Assembly: GCF_932526225.1 (NCBI RefSeq)
Contig: NC_064042.1
Coordinates: 10,492,540-10,556,539, forward strand
DNA from: Nematostella vectensis
Lineage: Eukaryota; Cnidaria; Anthozoa; Actiniaria; Edwardsiidae
DNA length: 64,000 nucleotides
Direction: 5' to 3'
Position numbers and translations under genes: made by a program. The notes below the pieces were generated by a model. The model did not search any database. It saw only the letters and a list, made by a program, of their open reading frames with translations, and was not told the DNA's origin. How positions within the stretch are numbered: the stretch's first letter is position 1; each line of letters begins with the position of its first letter. This document shows, one piece after another, positions 11,401 to 23,307 of this stretch.

Positions 11401-14400
11401 ATGGCTAAAGTGATCCTACTTTTGCTGGTGGTATACAGTGCTTTACTGAACTCATGCCAGGCTTGGGTCGATGTGAAAGACAGGATCAAAGGTAGAGTGA
11501 TTCATCTAGAGACCCTGCTCAAGCGAGGACGATGGTTAAGGCAGATCGACAACAAAGATTCTGACGGTTCAAGATACCTTTTCATTGACCCGCTCGCCGA
11601 GAGGGACACATACTACGAACCACGTGTACAATTCGAGGTACGTACTAAGAGTCCTTCGGTACAATTCCAGGTATATACTCGAAGCCACGGGTACAATTCC
11701 ATTGTACACCTGCAGTATAAGTATTATTTCTTACAGCGAAATTTGTTGTTGCGCGACCTCGGCGGGTATAAGATCCTTGACTTGTTTGGGAATAGCACGT
11801 AGTCAGTCAAACTATTCGGGCGGGTCTATGTAAAAACTAGACACATTTGGTTTATCATAAATGCAGTAGTGCAATGGCTGTTTGCTAATTTTTCTTTCAA
11901 TATTTTGACTCGATGTAAAATTAGCTGAAAACCGTTTGTTTGCTACTTCAAATAATTTTACATTTTGAATAATTCTTTAATGCTGTAGATAACTGGCAGC
12001 TACTATTAATCTTGATATTTTTAACTGTAACTTTAAAAATAACTTTTATAAACTCAATCGTAATCCCTTTAGACTCCTTCTAAGTGTACATTGTACATCA
12101 TTTATGGCCATTTTGCGAGGATTATTTCACCACAAAAATCCCGAGTAATAATTTTACTTTGTTATTCTCTTGTTTTTTTCCTGATTCAAGTCATGGAAAG
12201 TAAAGTCTTAAATTGAGTTAGTAGACTTTATTGGCGTATAGAAACACTCCGCGGCAGGCTTTGGTAAAACGGCAAAGTACGAAGTACCTATTGTTTCGGG
12301 AACGCAATTATCGCATTGCTTTCAATAATTGCATAGATAGTATCATGCAGATTCAAACAACGTAAAATCAAAATCCGCACTTACGTGATATTTCTCATTT
12401 AATGATGATATCTCTAACAATACAAAAGATCCTAGAGAACTGGCCGTACCGAACAAATCTCTGGAATGAGAATCAAATGTTTTAAATCTTTTATCGGCAG
12501 TACAATAGAGCCACAGTATTTAAACCAACAGTCAAAATGAAAGACCTGTATTTTTCTCTAATAATGTTTGTAAAACATAACAGTAACAATTGGCAGAACA
12601 TTACATTATGTATTGCTGAATGGACAATCGAACCCCCATCCTCCATGCCCTCCTTGCTCCTGCTCAAATGTCTGTCTACGGGCCTAAATCTCTCTTGGTA
12701 TCTAATATATCCCTTTGATCATATTTTGATGTATTTTGATGCTATATTGCGTATGGCGCTGTATACATTTGTATGCATTTTTAGGTAACTGCGTGTGACA
12801 ACTATCTCTGCCTGGAAGCCTTGTCGCTTCGGGACTATTTCCTGGCCGCTGGTTATCCCCCCGATCATGATAAACACACCGTCAAGCTACAGTACTCAAC
12901 ATACCCTGCTGGAGATGTATGTAGAACCATCCCACCCCTCCCTAATCCTATGATGATTACATAACATAGTATTGTAGTCATTGAATGATTAAGATTGACC
13001 TCGCTGTAGGCGTTTCTAGAAGGAAGCTTTTCAGATAGTATAGAAAAATGGCGGCTCCTTATTTGACGCTAAAATTTACACTGAGGGAGAAGGGCGGTCG
13101 CTAACTTGTTTAACTCGCTCAAATTCTTTAAATATTCCAGACCCGCTTCTTTTGGACGTTTCTTTGTGAAGATCTTACAATGGAAAGGTGCAAGGTTGTC
13201 CCAAAGCGATTTGAAAACGATGGGTGGCTGATGGTGGCTGACAATAAAGGGAATCCTGATGGAGAGCATTACGATGCTACATGTGGCAAGGAGCAGAGTG
13301 ACGCTTACTTCAGAATCCACGCACCAAACCCCACAGATGGATACAAGTAAGAGCTCTTAGACAACGACTGACGCTTCACTTACCCTGCCCTCCACAGTGG
13401 GTTAATTCGGAAATACCTATTTTCGGGGTTTCAGGATTCCTGTGGTGGGCGAAAAAAATCTCCTTTTTGCGCAACAGGGATCCTGAATCCCGAAAATACA
13501 CAGAAGAGACGGCTCTCAGGCTAGACTGCACTCGTTACCAACGGTACCATTATTATAGCAACAAAAGCATCATCTCATATATTAATCATTGCGATCATTG
13601 TCATTATCAACATTATAATCATTCAGCCAGCCTCATTATAGCAGAGCCGTAGCAGCCACGCCCCTACTGGTTATTTCCTTATAATTGTGGAAAATTGAGG
13701 GGGGGCACGTGCCCCCAGTGCCTCACCCCCTGCCACGGCCCTGTATAGTGTTACCTTATTGTTTCTTTTTAGTTTTACAACATAATATAGAATTATCATC
13801 TTCTCGTTTACTTCATGCAGTGAGATCTTCAGAAGCACAAACACCGGGACGACGGAGCAGACAGCCAATTATATGGTGACTACAGGCGTCACCCAGACCG
13901 AGGAAACATCCTCGTCTGTTACCTCGACTGTGTCTACTGAAATAGGTGGTGCCTTCAAGGCTTTTTCCGCAAGTGCGTCGTCTTCCATCTCATCATCTTG
14001 GTCGGTAAGGGCACGTTTTACATCTAATGATAATTCACAACGAAAAAAAAAGGGTTTTGATATCACATAGAACTTTATTGAGTAAGCAAAACCTGCGGGC
14101 TTTTGCAAAGTTACGCTGCGACCGGGTAGCAAAATATACGAAATTAATCTGACTTGCTTGACCAAAATGCATTTACCGCAGCTTTTAATATCTTGTGAAC
14201 TCTCGCCGATATTTTCCAACAGCGAAATCGTCGAGTTCAAATCGTCTCTTGGCTTCTGCCATTTAAAATCTTAGAAACTTTTTTTTGGCCAGGACCTCCC
14301 TCCAAGGCGCTGACCAATAAAAAAAAGTGAAAAAAAATGATAACATTTCTAAGGCCTAGGGCAAAAGCAGTTTTTTGCTTTTTGATAGTTGCTTGTATTT

Positions 14401-15225
14401 TTCATAAAAATACAGCTATGAGCATATTGGGAGAGTGCCTTAGGACATCCTTAAAGTCCATATAACCTTTCAGAGCTGATAGACTTTGTCAATTCTTTAT
14501 ATTTTCATCTTCCAAATGGTATGTGGTTCGTATGGACCCTAAAATACTTGACTTCGCGCGAATAACTCAAATCTGTAATATTGAGGTATAGCGTGAAATT
14601 TTATGTTTTGTGGAGAGGGCTGGTTCTGCTGTTTTTCCTTGTTCGATTTGAAATTTGTCAAAGAACCTGAGCTATTATTTGGCTAAAGAGTAGTTGATAT
14701 AATCTTGGATGGATGCATATCTTTAAGACCATTTATCCCTTAGACCGATGCCTGAGCATCTTCATCCTGCTGTGTTTATTTTGCATCTATGGATTTTTTG
14801 GTTGTGGGTACTTCTCAAAGCCGGTAGAGGCCGGTTGAAGGGTCAATGTGTTAATAGTCTTTCCTTTTGTGAGGGAGATCTCCAGCGTACAGCTGAGTAG
14901 CTAGGTACGCGAAAAATCCCCTCTCCCTTTATAATAAAAAATATATAAAATAGATCATAGCTTGCATATTGTATGTCTACCTTTCTCATTTCAGACCACA
15001 CAATCTTCAACTTTCTCGGCGTCTAAGTCAGTCAAGCACGTCCTCACCATCCCTCCCCGCACGACTATCATTCTCACCCAGCTGATTGGTAATTATGCGA
15101 AAGAGTTTGAAGTCGGCGAGGACAAGTACACTATTGAAGAGATACCGCTGGACAGTGGCGCTACACGCAAACGCAAGATGCCCAGTCCTCCCGGTCAACC
15201 TCTCGAAGAAAAGTCTGAGCTTTGA
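11401..15225 (+). CDS. Secreted beta-trefoil plus aerolysin-like pore-forming protein, copy 2
   Basis: Exons: 11401-11637, 12785-12916, 13195-13346, 13833-14004 (or from 13821) and 14995-15225. Every splice junction and phase is the same as in copy 1, giving about 307 residues with no internal stop. The mature protein is nearly identical to copies 1 and 3. The signal peptide differs at residues 4-5 (VI here, AP in copy 1, AL in copy 3). In exon 3 this copy has Asp where copy 1 has Asn, within the segment between ATCGKEQS and AYFRIHAP. Intron 1 is free of the LINE. Role and architecture are as described for copy 1: a secreted, probably venom, digestive or defence pore former. That role is inferred from the architecture. 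Confidence 0.72.
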
Positions 15226-16817
15226 GTGAGAATAAACATACAGTGAAACCCCGATAGCCTCGAGTTATCCGAGTCATTTCTATTCGGATAACTATTACCT
15301 CCCGCCAGCTCGTACTATGTTTCATCTCCCCTGATACTGTTTCTTGATTCATCTCTGTTACTCGAATACTCCCTACTAACTCGAGCATGTGTTTCTTTAG
15401 GGCTTGAGTTAAGGGGGATCCAAAGACGTGGCGGGAAAACGCACTCTTTCATCTCTCCCTTATCCAAGCCCCTTGCGCTTACTGGGCATGCTACAAGCTC
15501 ATTCACTTAGCCTATAAAGCTTTGAGCCCTGAATAAGAATAGCTTTGAAGTACAGTTTGAGCAGGTTACTGCATCTTTGTCATGCTAGTTTTACTAATGC
15601 CACACAATGGTGTTGTAAATGAACAAGTTCTCGTCTTCAAATCAATAAACCTGTTGTTGGACCCAAATGCCTAGCCTAGTAATGACTCCCTGAAAACCTG
15701 AGAACCCAGTAACACAGCACCGCATTAATTTGGGTTTAGACGCATGCCATAGGCAGGGTAGGGAAGTGGAGTTGAGCGTATGTATCATGAGCTCCCCGAC
15801 CAACCACTCTACACGTAATCGACTGAAAATAAATTATTGTATTGTATTAGTATATAGATTTAGGCATTGCCTAAAAGCGGACCTGCAAACGGACCAAATC
15901 TTTGATTATTTTCGCTTAAACACGATGTTCCGCTAGAATGGAAAGCTCCTCCCACCCCCGGGCTCAAGAACAATCAGTTATAAATCTAGTGTCGTCAATG
16001 AGTCAACACTTCAGGACAATTGCTTTGAGCGCTCAATTCAAATTTTGTATTCCACATACCTTTTGGAAGATAAAAATATATAGAATTGACAAAGTCTATC
16101 AACTCTGAAAGGTTATATGGACTTTAAAAGCACATGATCACAAACACAATGAATCTAAAACCATCTTACCTTTAGTTTTCATTTAAAGCAAAAATGTTCA
16201 ACTTATTCCAGGAGAAAGGAAATAGGTCTGATGTCTTCATGGTAGCTTGACTGCGATTGGTTGTCTAGATGAGCGTATACAATAAGGATGTCTGACTTCG
16301 GATAAGATCGACGATAAGAGATCTAAGAATAATTCGGGGTATTTATAGTGAAATTACGTTACAATGTCCAGGTAAAGTGTGTTCACCAAACAATATGAGA
16401 TGCGATGATGCTACTTCATGCTCATACTCAGGTTTTAGCAGATGTTGTTAGCTTCTATTCAAAAATAGGTGAGAATCTTCGTCGATATTTAGTTATGGAG
16501 AGTCGGAAGGAAGAATAGATGTTTGTTCGGCATCCACGTTGTAGTTTTACGTAAAGTTTTTAATCATTATCTTATTTCTAAAAATCCCTAAAATGTTTGG
16601 CACAACATAAGAGTTCGAATTCCAAACACAGCTTGTCCAGCTTCTTATGAATTTGGCGCAGGTTTGTTTTTTTCCAATGTTGTGCATTGATTCTACAAAG
16701 CGCATGTGTTGGCCTAGGTTATGTGCATGCGTGCCTGGTAATTCGGATAAGAACCAATCGAATATCGAGTAAGTGATGTCATGGTGCATTGATCCCTTGC
16801 GGGTGTAGTGCACACAC

Positions 16818-16825
16818 TATAAAAG
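16818..16825 (+). promoter_or_regulatory. TATA box, toxin-like gene copy 3
   Basis: TATAAAAG is 116 bp before the ATG at 16934, the same spacing as in copy 1. The surrounding 200 bp are almost identical in the three copies, so all three should share the same expression pattern. Confidence 0.7.
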
Positions 16826-16933
16826 AGGAAGGGCGAACAACTTTCAGCCTGTCAGTTGAGTGAAAATTCTCAAACAACATTCGCCCATCAATTCGAAGAC
16901 CGACTTTTAGTTTTCCAAGGTTCTATATCAAGA

Positions 16934-19900
16934 ATGGCTAAAGCTCTCCTACTTTTGCTGGTGGTATACAGTGCTTTACTGATCTCCTGCCAGGCTTGGG
17001 TCGATGTGAAAGACAGGATCAAAGGTAGGGTGATTCATCTAGAGACCCTGCTCAAGCGAGGACGATGGTTAAGGCAGATCGACAACAAAGATTCTGACGG
17101 TTCAAGATACCTTTTCATTGACCCGCTCGCCGAGAGGGACACATACTACGAACCACGGGTACAATTCGAGGTACGTACTAAGAGTCCTTCGGTACAATTC
17201 CAGGTATATACTCGAAGCCACGGGTACAATTCCATTGTACACCTGCAGTATAAGTATTATTTCTTACAGCGAAATTTGTTGTTGCGCGACCTCGGCGGGT
17301 CCAAGATCCTTGACTTGTTTGGGAATAGCACGTAGTCAGTCAAACTTTTCGGGCGGGTCTATGTAAAAACTAGACACATTTGGTTTATCATAAATGCAGT
17401 AGTACAATGGCTGTTTGCTAATTTTTCTTTCAATATTTTGACTCGATGTAAAATTAGCTGAAAACCGTTTGTTTGCTACTTCAAATAATTTTATATTTTG
17501 AATAATTATTTAATGCTGTAGATAACTGGCAGCTACTACTAATATTGATATTTTAACTGTAACTTTAAAAATAACTTTTATAAACTCAATCGTAATCCCT
17601 TTAGACTCCTTCTAAGTGTACATTGTACATCATTTATGGCCATTTTGCGAGGATTATTTCACCACAAAAATCCCGAGTAATAATTTTACTTTGTTATTCC
17701 CTTGTTTTTTTCCTGATTCAAGTCATGGAAAGTAAAGTCTTAAACTGAGTTAGTAGACTGTATTGGCGTATAGAAACACTCGGCGGCAGGCTTTGGTAAA
17801 ACGGCAAAGTACGAAGTACCTATTGTTTCGGGAACGCAATTATCGCATTGCCACATCCCAAAGGCGGTGATATTAAAGAAAGAGATTATCATTAAGATGT
17901 TTATGCATCGGGAATACTAGCAGCTTATTCAACCAAAAGCTTTCAATAATTGCATAGATAGTATCATGCAGATTCAAACAACATAAAATCAAAATCTGCA
18001 CTTACGTGATATTTCTCATTTAATGATGATATCTCTAACAATACAAAAGATCCTAGAGAACTGGCCGTACCGAACAAATCTCTGGAATGAGAATCAAATG
18101 TTTTAAATCTTCCATCGGCAGTACAATAGAGCCACAGTATTTAACACAACAGTCAAAATGAATTCTCTAATAATGTTTGTAAAACATAACACTAAAAATT
18201 GGCAGAACATTACATTATGTATTGCTGAATGGACAATCGAACCCCCATCCTCCATGCCCTCCTTGCTCCTGCTCAAATGTCTGTCTACGGGCCTAAATCT
18301 CTCTTGGTATCTACTATATCCCTTTGATCATATTTTGATGTATTTTGATGCTATATTGCGTATGGCGCTGTATACATTTGTATGCATTTTTAGGTAACTG
18401 CATGTGACAACTATCTCTGCCTGGAAGCCTTGTCGCTTCGGGACTATTTCCTGGCCGCTGGTTATCCCCCCGATCATGATAAACACACCGTCAAGCTACA
18501 GTACTCAACATACCCTGCTGGAGATGTATGTAGAACCATCCCACCCCTCCCTAATCCTATGATGATTACATAACATAGTATTGTAGTCATTGAATGATTA
18601 AGATTGACCTCGCTGTAGGCGTTTCTAGAAGGAAGGTTTTTTAGATAGTATAGAAAAATGGCGGCTCTTTATTTGACGCTAAAATTTACACTGAGGGAGA
18701 AGGGCGGTCGCTAACTTGTTTAACTCGCTCAAATTCTTTAAATATTCCAGACCCGCTTCTTTTGGACGTTTCTTTGTGAAGATCTTACAATGGAAAGGTG
18801 CAAGGTTGTCCCAAAGCGATTTGAAAACGATGGGTGGCTGATGGTGGCTGACAATAAAGGGAATCCTGATGGAGAGCATTACGATGCTACATGTGGCAAG
18901 GAGCAGAGTGACGCTTACTTCAGAATCCATGCACCAAACCCCACAGATGGATACAAGTAAGAGCTCTTAGACAACGACTGACGCTTCACTTACCCTGCCC
19001 TCCACAGTGGGTTAATTCGGAAATACCTATTTTTGGGGTCTCAGGATTCCTGTGGTGGGCGAAAAAATCTCCTTTTTGCGCCACAGGGATCCTGAATCCC
19101 GAAAATACACAGAAGAGACGGCTCTCAGGCTAGACTGCACTCGTTACCAGCGGTACCATTATTATAGCAACAAGAGCATCATCTCATATATTAATCATTG
19201 CGATCATTGTCATCATCAACATTATAATCATTCAGCCAGCCTCATTATAGCAGAGCCGTAGCAGCCACGCCCCTACTGATTATTTCCTTATAATTGTGGA
19301 AAATTGAGGTTGGGGGGGCACGTGCCCCCAGTTCCTCACCCCCTGCCACGGCCCTGTATAGTGCTACCTTATTGTTTCTTTGTAGTTTTACAACATAATT
19401 TAGAATTATCATCTTCTCGTTTACTTCATGCAGTGAGATCTTCAGAAGCACAAACACCGGGACGACGGAGCAGACAGCCAATTATATGGTGACTACAGGC
19501 GTCACCCAGACCGAGGAAACATCCTCGTCTGTTACCTCGACTGTGTCTACTGAAATAGGTGGTGCCTTCAGGGCTTTTTCCGCAAGTGTGTCGTCTTCCA
19601 TCTCATCATCTTGGTCGGTAAGGGCACGTTTTACATCTAATGATAATTCACAACGAAAAAAAAGGGTTTTGATATTACATAGAACTTTATTGAGTAAGCA
19701 AAACCTGCGTGCTTTTGCAAAGTTACGCTGCGACCGGGTAGCAAAATATACGAAATTAATCTGACTTGCTTGACCAAAATGCATTTACCGCAGCTTTTAA
19801 TATCTTGTGAACTCTTGCCGACATTTTCCAACAGCGAAATCGTCGAGTTCAAATCGTCTCTTGGCTTCTGCCATTTAAAATCTTAGAAACTTTTTTTTTT

Positions 19901-20800
19901 GGCCAGGACCTCCCAAGGCGCTGACCAATAAAAAAAAAAGTGAAAAAAATGATAACATTTCTAAGGCCTAGGGCAAAAGCAGTTTTCTGCTATGAGCATA
20001 TTGAGAGAGTGCCTTAGGACATTCTTAAAGTCCATATAACCTTTCAGAGCTGATAGACTTTGTCAATTCTTTATATTTTCATCTCCCAAATGGTATGTGG
20101 TTCGTATGGACCCTAGAATACTTGAGTTCGCGTGAATAACGCAAATCTGTAATATTGAGGTATAGTGTGAAATTTTATGTTTTGTGGAGAGGGTTGGTTC
20201 TGCTGTTTTTCCTTGTTCGATTTGAAATTTGTCAAAGAACCTGAGCTATTATTTGGTTAAAGAGTAGTTGATATAATCTTGGATGGATGCATATCTTTAA
20301 GACCATTTATCCCTTAGACCGATGCCTGAGTATCTTCATCTTGCTGTGTTTATTTTGCATCTATGGATTTTTTTGGTTGTGGGTACTTCTCAAAGCCGGT
20401 ACAGGCCGGTTGAAGGGTCAATGTGTTAACAGTCTTTCCTTTTGTGAGGGAGATCTCCAGCGTACAGCTGAGTAGCTAGGTACGCGCAAAATCCCCTCCT
20501 CCTTTATAATAAAAAATATAAAAAATAGATCATAGCTTGCATATTGTATGTCTACCTTTCTCATTTCAGACCACACAATCTTCAACTTTCTCGGCGTCTA
20601 AGTCAGTCAAGCACGTCCTCACCATCCCTCCCCGCACGACTATCATTCTCACCCAGCTGATTGGTAATTACGCGAAAGAGTTTGAAGTCGGCGAGGACAA
20701 GTACACTATTGAAGAGATACCGCTGGACAGTGGCGCTACACGCAAACGCAAGATGCCCAGTCCTCCCGGTCAACCTGTCGAAGAAAAGTCTGAGCTTTGA
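16934..20800 (+). CDS. Secreted beta-trefoil plus aerolysin-like pore-forming protein, copy 3
   Basis: Exons: 16934-17170, 18394-18525, 18805-18956, 19446-19617 (or from 19434) and 20570-20800. The junctions and phases match copies 1 and 2, giving about 307 residues, and no frame is broken. Visible substitutions include Ile for Asn before SCQA in the signal peptide, Lys to Arg in the pore-loop exon (GGAFRAFSAS), Ala to Val shortly after it, and Leu to Val near the C terminus. Changes in the putative membrane loop could alter pore properties, which is inference. The C terminus is highly charged (RKRKMP ... EEKSEL). Confidence 0.72.
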
Positions 20801-21469
20801 GTGAGAAAAAACATACAGTAGAACCCCGATAGCCTCGAGTTATCCGAGTCATTTCTATTCTGATAACTATTACCTCCCGCCAGCTTGTACTATGTTTCAT
20901 CTCCCTTGATACTGTTTCTTGATTCATCTCTGTTATTCGAATACTCCCTACTAACTCGAGCATGTGTTTCTTTAGGGCTTGAGTTAAGGGGGATCCAAAG
21001 ACGTGGCGGGAAAATGCACTCTTTCATCTCTCCCTTATCCAAGCCCCTTGGGCTTACTAGGCATGCTACAAGCTCATTCACTTAGCCTACAAAGCCCTGA
21101 ATAAGAATAGCTTTGAAGTACAGTTTGAGCAGGTTACTGCATCCTTGTCATGCTAGTTTTACTAATGCCACACAATGGTGTTGTAAATGAACAAGTTCTC
21201 GTCTTCAAATCAATAAACCTGTTATTGGACCCAAATGCCTAGCCTAGTAATGACTCCCTGAAAACCTGAGAACCCAGTAACACAGCACCGCATTAATTTG
21301 GGTTTAGACGCATGCCATAGGCAGGGTAGGGAAGTGGAGTTGAGCGTATGTATCATGATCTCCCCGAGCAACCACTCTACACGTAATCGACTGAAAATAA
21401 ATTACTGTATTGTATTAGTATATAGATTTAGGCATTGCCTAAAAGAGGAGCTCCAGACGGACCAAATCT

Positions 21470-22013
21470 TTGATTATTTTCGCTTAACCACGAGGTTCCG
21501 CTATAAAAAGGAAAGCTCATCCCACCCCCGGGCTCAGGAACAATCGGTTATCAATCAGTCTCGTCAATGAGTCAACATGTGAGGACAATTGCTTTGAGCG
21601 CTCAATTCAAATTTTGTATTCTAAACCTTATTTTAAAAATGTCACTCCTAGACTTGGCCACGTAAAATGGTTCTGTTTATAGTAAAATAATGCTATACCA
21701 AGCTGTGTGCGCTCTAAAGTACGAACATTTTCGTCATTGCGCGATAACAATTCATGCAGATGCGTTAGATTATGGATAGCGCAAAGTTTAAAATTTTGCA
21801 GTGGAAAGCAAATTACTAATTTATCACACAACTGCCTTGTTACCTGTGCAAAAATAGTTTTATTCCAGCCGACTGAGGCTCTGAGATAAACAATTTTACA
21901 AGAGACATACAATTTGTGACTGCTAGCTTGGCAGTGTTATGATTTTAATTGCTAATTCGAGCCCGGGGGTGGGAGGAGCTTTCCCTTTTATAGCATAACC
22001 TCGTGTTTAATAA
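21470..22013. mobile_element. Inverted-repeat-bounded segment after the tandem array
   Basis: The 3' flank of each unit contains a block with 'cccacccccgggctca' beside 'gaaagctc'. Here an inverted copy of that block occurs at 21957-22013 ('gagcccgggggtgggagg'), facing the one at about 21480-21537. The roughly 420 bp between them are unique in the window. This may be a DNA transposon whose end also lies at the end of every unit. Confidence 0.45.
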
Positions 22014-22079
22014 CTTAAGAAATGTTAAATATTATTATTATATTTCTGTTTTTGACGACGTCAACCATTTCACAGATCA

Positions 22080-22725
22080 CGCGATCAACTTGTTAAACCC
22101 CCTTCCCCCCACCCTTGACATGTACATGACACATGTTTCGGCGTCAGGTAGTTTTACTTTTAGTGACGTCATCGATGACGTCACGCGACCATCTCATTGC
22201 ACCCCACTTGAAACATATATGACACCTACCGAATTTTGTAGTCGTACGGTGTTTCTTAAATGGAATATAAATATTTTTTTAATTTTGATGACGTCAGCAT
22301 ATTTTTTTCTCCTACTGACGTCATTAATTACGTTACAATCACGTGACTATATTGGTGCACCTCACTTGACGCCATGACACATACCAAGATTGGTTGTCAT
22401 ATGATGTTTCGTTCATGAGATATGGATATTTTTGTTCTTGATGAAATCGGAACAGTTTTGCTTTTATTGACGTCATCGATGACGTCACACAACACCTGAC
22501 CATATTGTTGCACCCCCCTTGACACCTACATGACAACTACCGAGTTTGGTTGCAATACGATGTTTCCTTCGTGAAATATAATTTTTTTTATTTTGATAAC
22601 GTCATCATATTTTTGCTTCTAGTGACGTCATCGATGACGTCACAAGCCACGTGACCACAGTTTTGCACCTCCCTTGACACGTACATGACACACCAAGTTT
22701 GGTTGTCATACGATTTTTTGGGGGG
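22080..22725. repeat. Tandem array of about 153 bp with CRE-like palindromes
   Basis: About four diverged units each contain a TGACGTCATCGATGACGTCA-type double palindrome (near 22160, 22316, 22468 and 22622). Each is followed by blocks resembling 'ccttgacacgtacatgaca' and 'tttggttgtcatacgatg'. TGACGTCA is the consensus CREB/ATF site. The array may therefore bind bZIP factors or may simply be a satellite. It lies about 600 bp upstream of the Grl start codon. Confidence 0.6.
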
Positions 22726-22979
22726 ACGGACGGGGCTCCGCCCACGCGGCGCTTCGGGAGCTCCGATATTATTGTAGGGATGGGGGTAACATGACTGAGA
22801 CAATGGGGGGAGGTATGGCAAGGGTGTGTGTGGGGGGGGCGGGGGAGAGTGATAACAATTTTTGATTTTTTTTTTTTAGGTCTGAGCTATCTGGAGTCAA
22901 CTCTAGCTTAAAAACAGTCTTGCTATATATACGGGAGCGTAGCGAGGGCATTTTCTCAGAGTACTAACCGGCTCTCGTC

Positions 22980-23032
22980 CATGATATCCCTGGGCCCTCA
23001 CGCCCTTCACGGGAGGGCCCAGGGATATCATG
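22980..23032. repeat. Perfect 20-bp hairpin
   Basis: The arms 'catgatatccctgggccctc' and its exact reverse complement are separated by about 13 bases. This is probably a small inverted-repeat element. It sits about 280 bp before the inferred Grl start codon and could be in its 5' UTR. Confidence 0.75.
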
Positions 23033-23307
23033 GGCGGAATTTTGGATTTTATAGGTACGCATGTGTACTGTACATGTATTGGCATAGACAGGGGCGAATC
23101 CAGGATTCCCAAGGTGGGAGGGGTGGGGGGCACCGACATGGGGGGGGGGGGGGGGAGATTCCTTCTGGATCCACCAACTGCGTATACGACTCTACGCCTC
23201 TGGGACAGAAGAAACACCGAGAAGCAAGAACCTTTCCGTGCCAGTCTCTGCCCTAGCCCCAGTCCCCAAAGAATCAGTCCCCTGCGCGCTCGTGTGTCGA
23301 CCTCGGA

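Larger units (their letters stand above)
10582..16121 (+). repeat. Tandem gene-bearing unit, copy 2
   Basis: This unit of about 5.54 kb is collinear with copy 3 and with copy 1 minus its LINE. Compared with the other copies it lacks about 90 bp in intron 1 (equivalent to about 6698-6788 of copy 1). The high identity extends through introns, which points to recent duplication or ongoing gene conversion. Confidence 0.92.
16122..21632 (+). repeat. Tandem gene-bearing unit, copy 3
   Basis: This unit of about 5.5 kb is homologous to copies 1 and 2 as far as 'ctaaaccttatt', after which similarity stops. It differs from the others by a roughly 35-bp deletion in intron 4 near 19990 and by loss of the AATAAA that follows the stop codon in copies 1 and 2. 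Confidence 0.92.
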
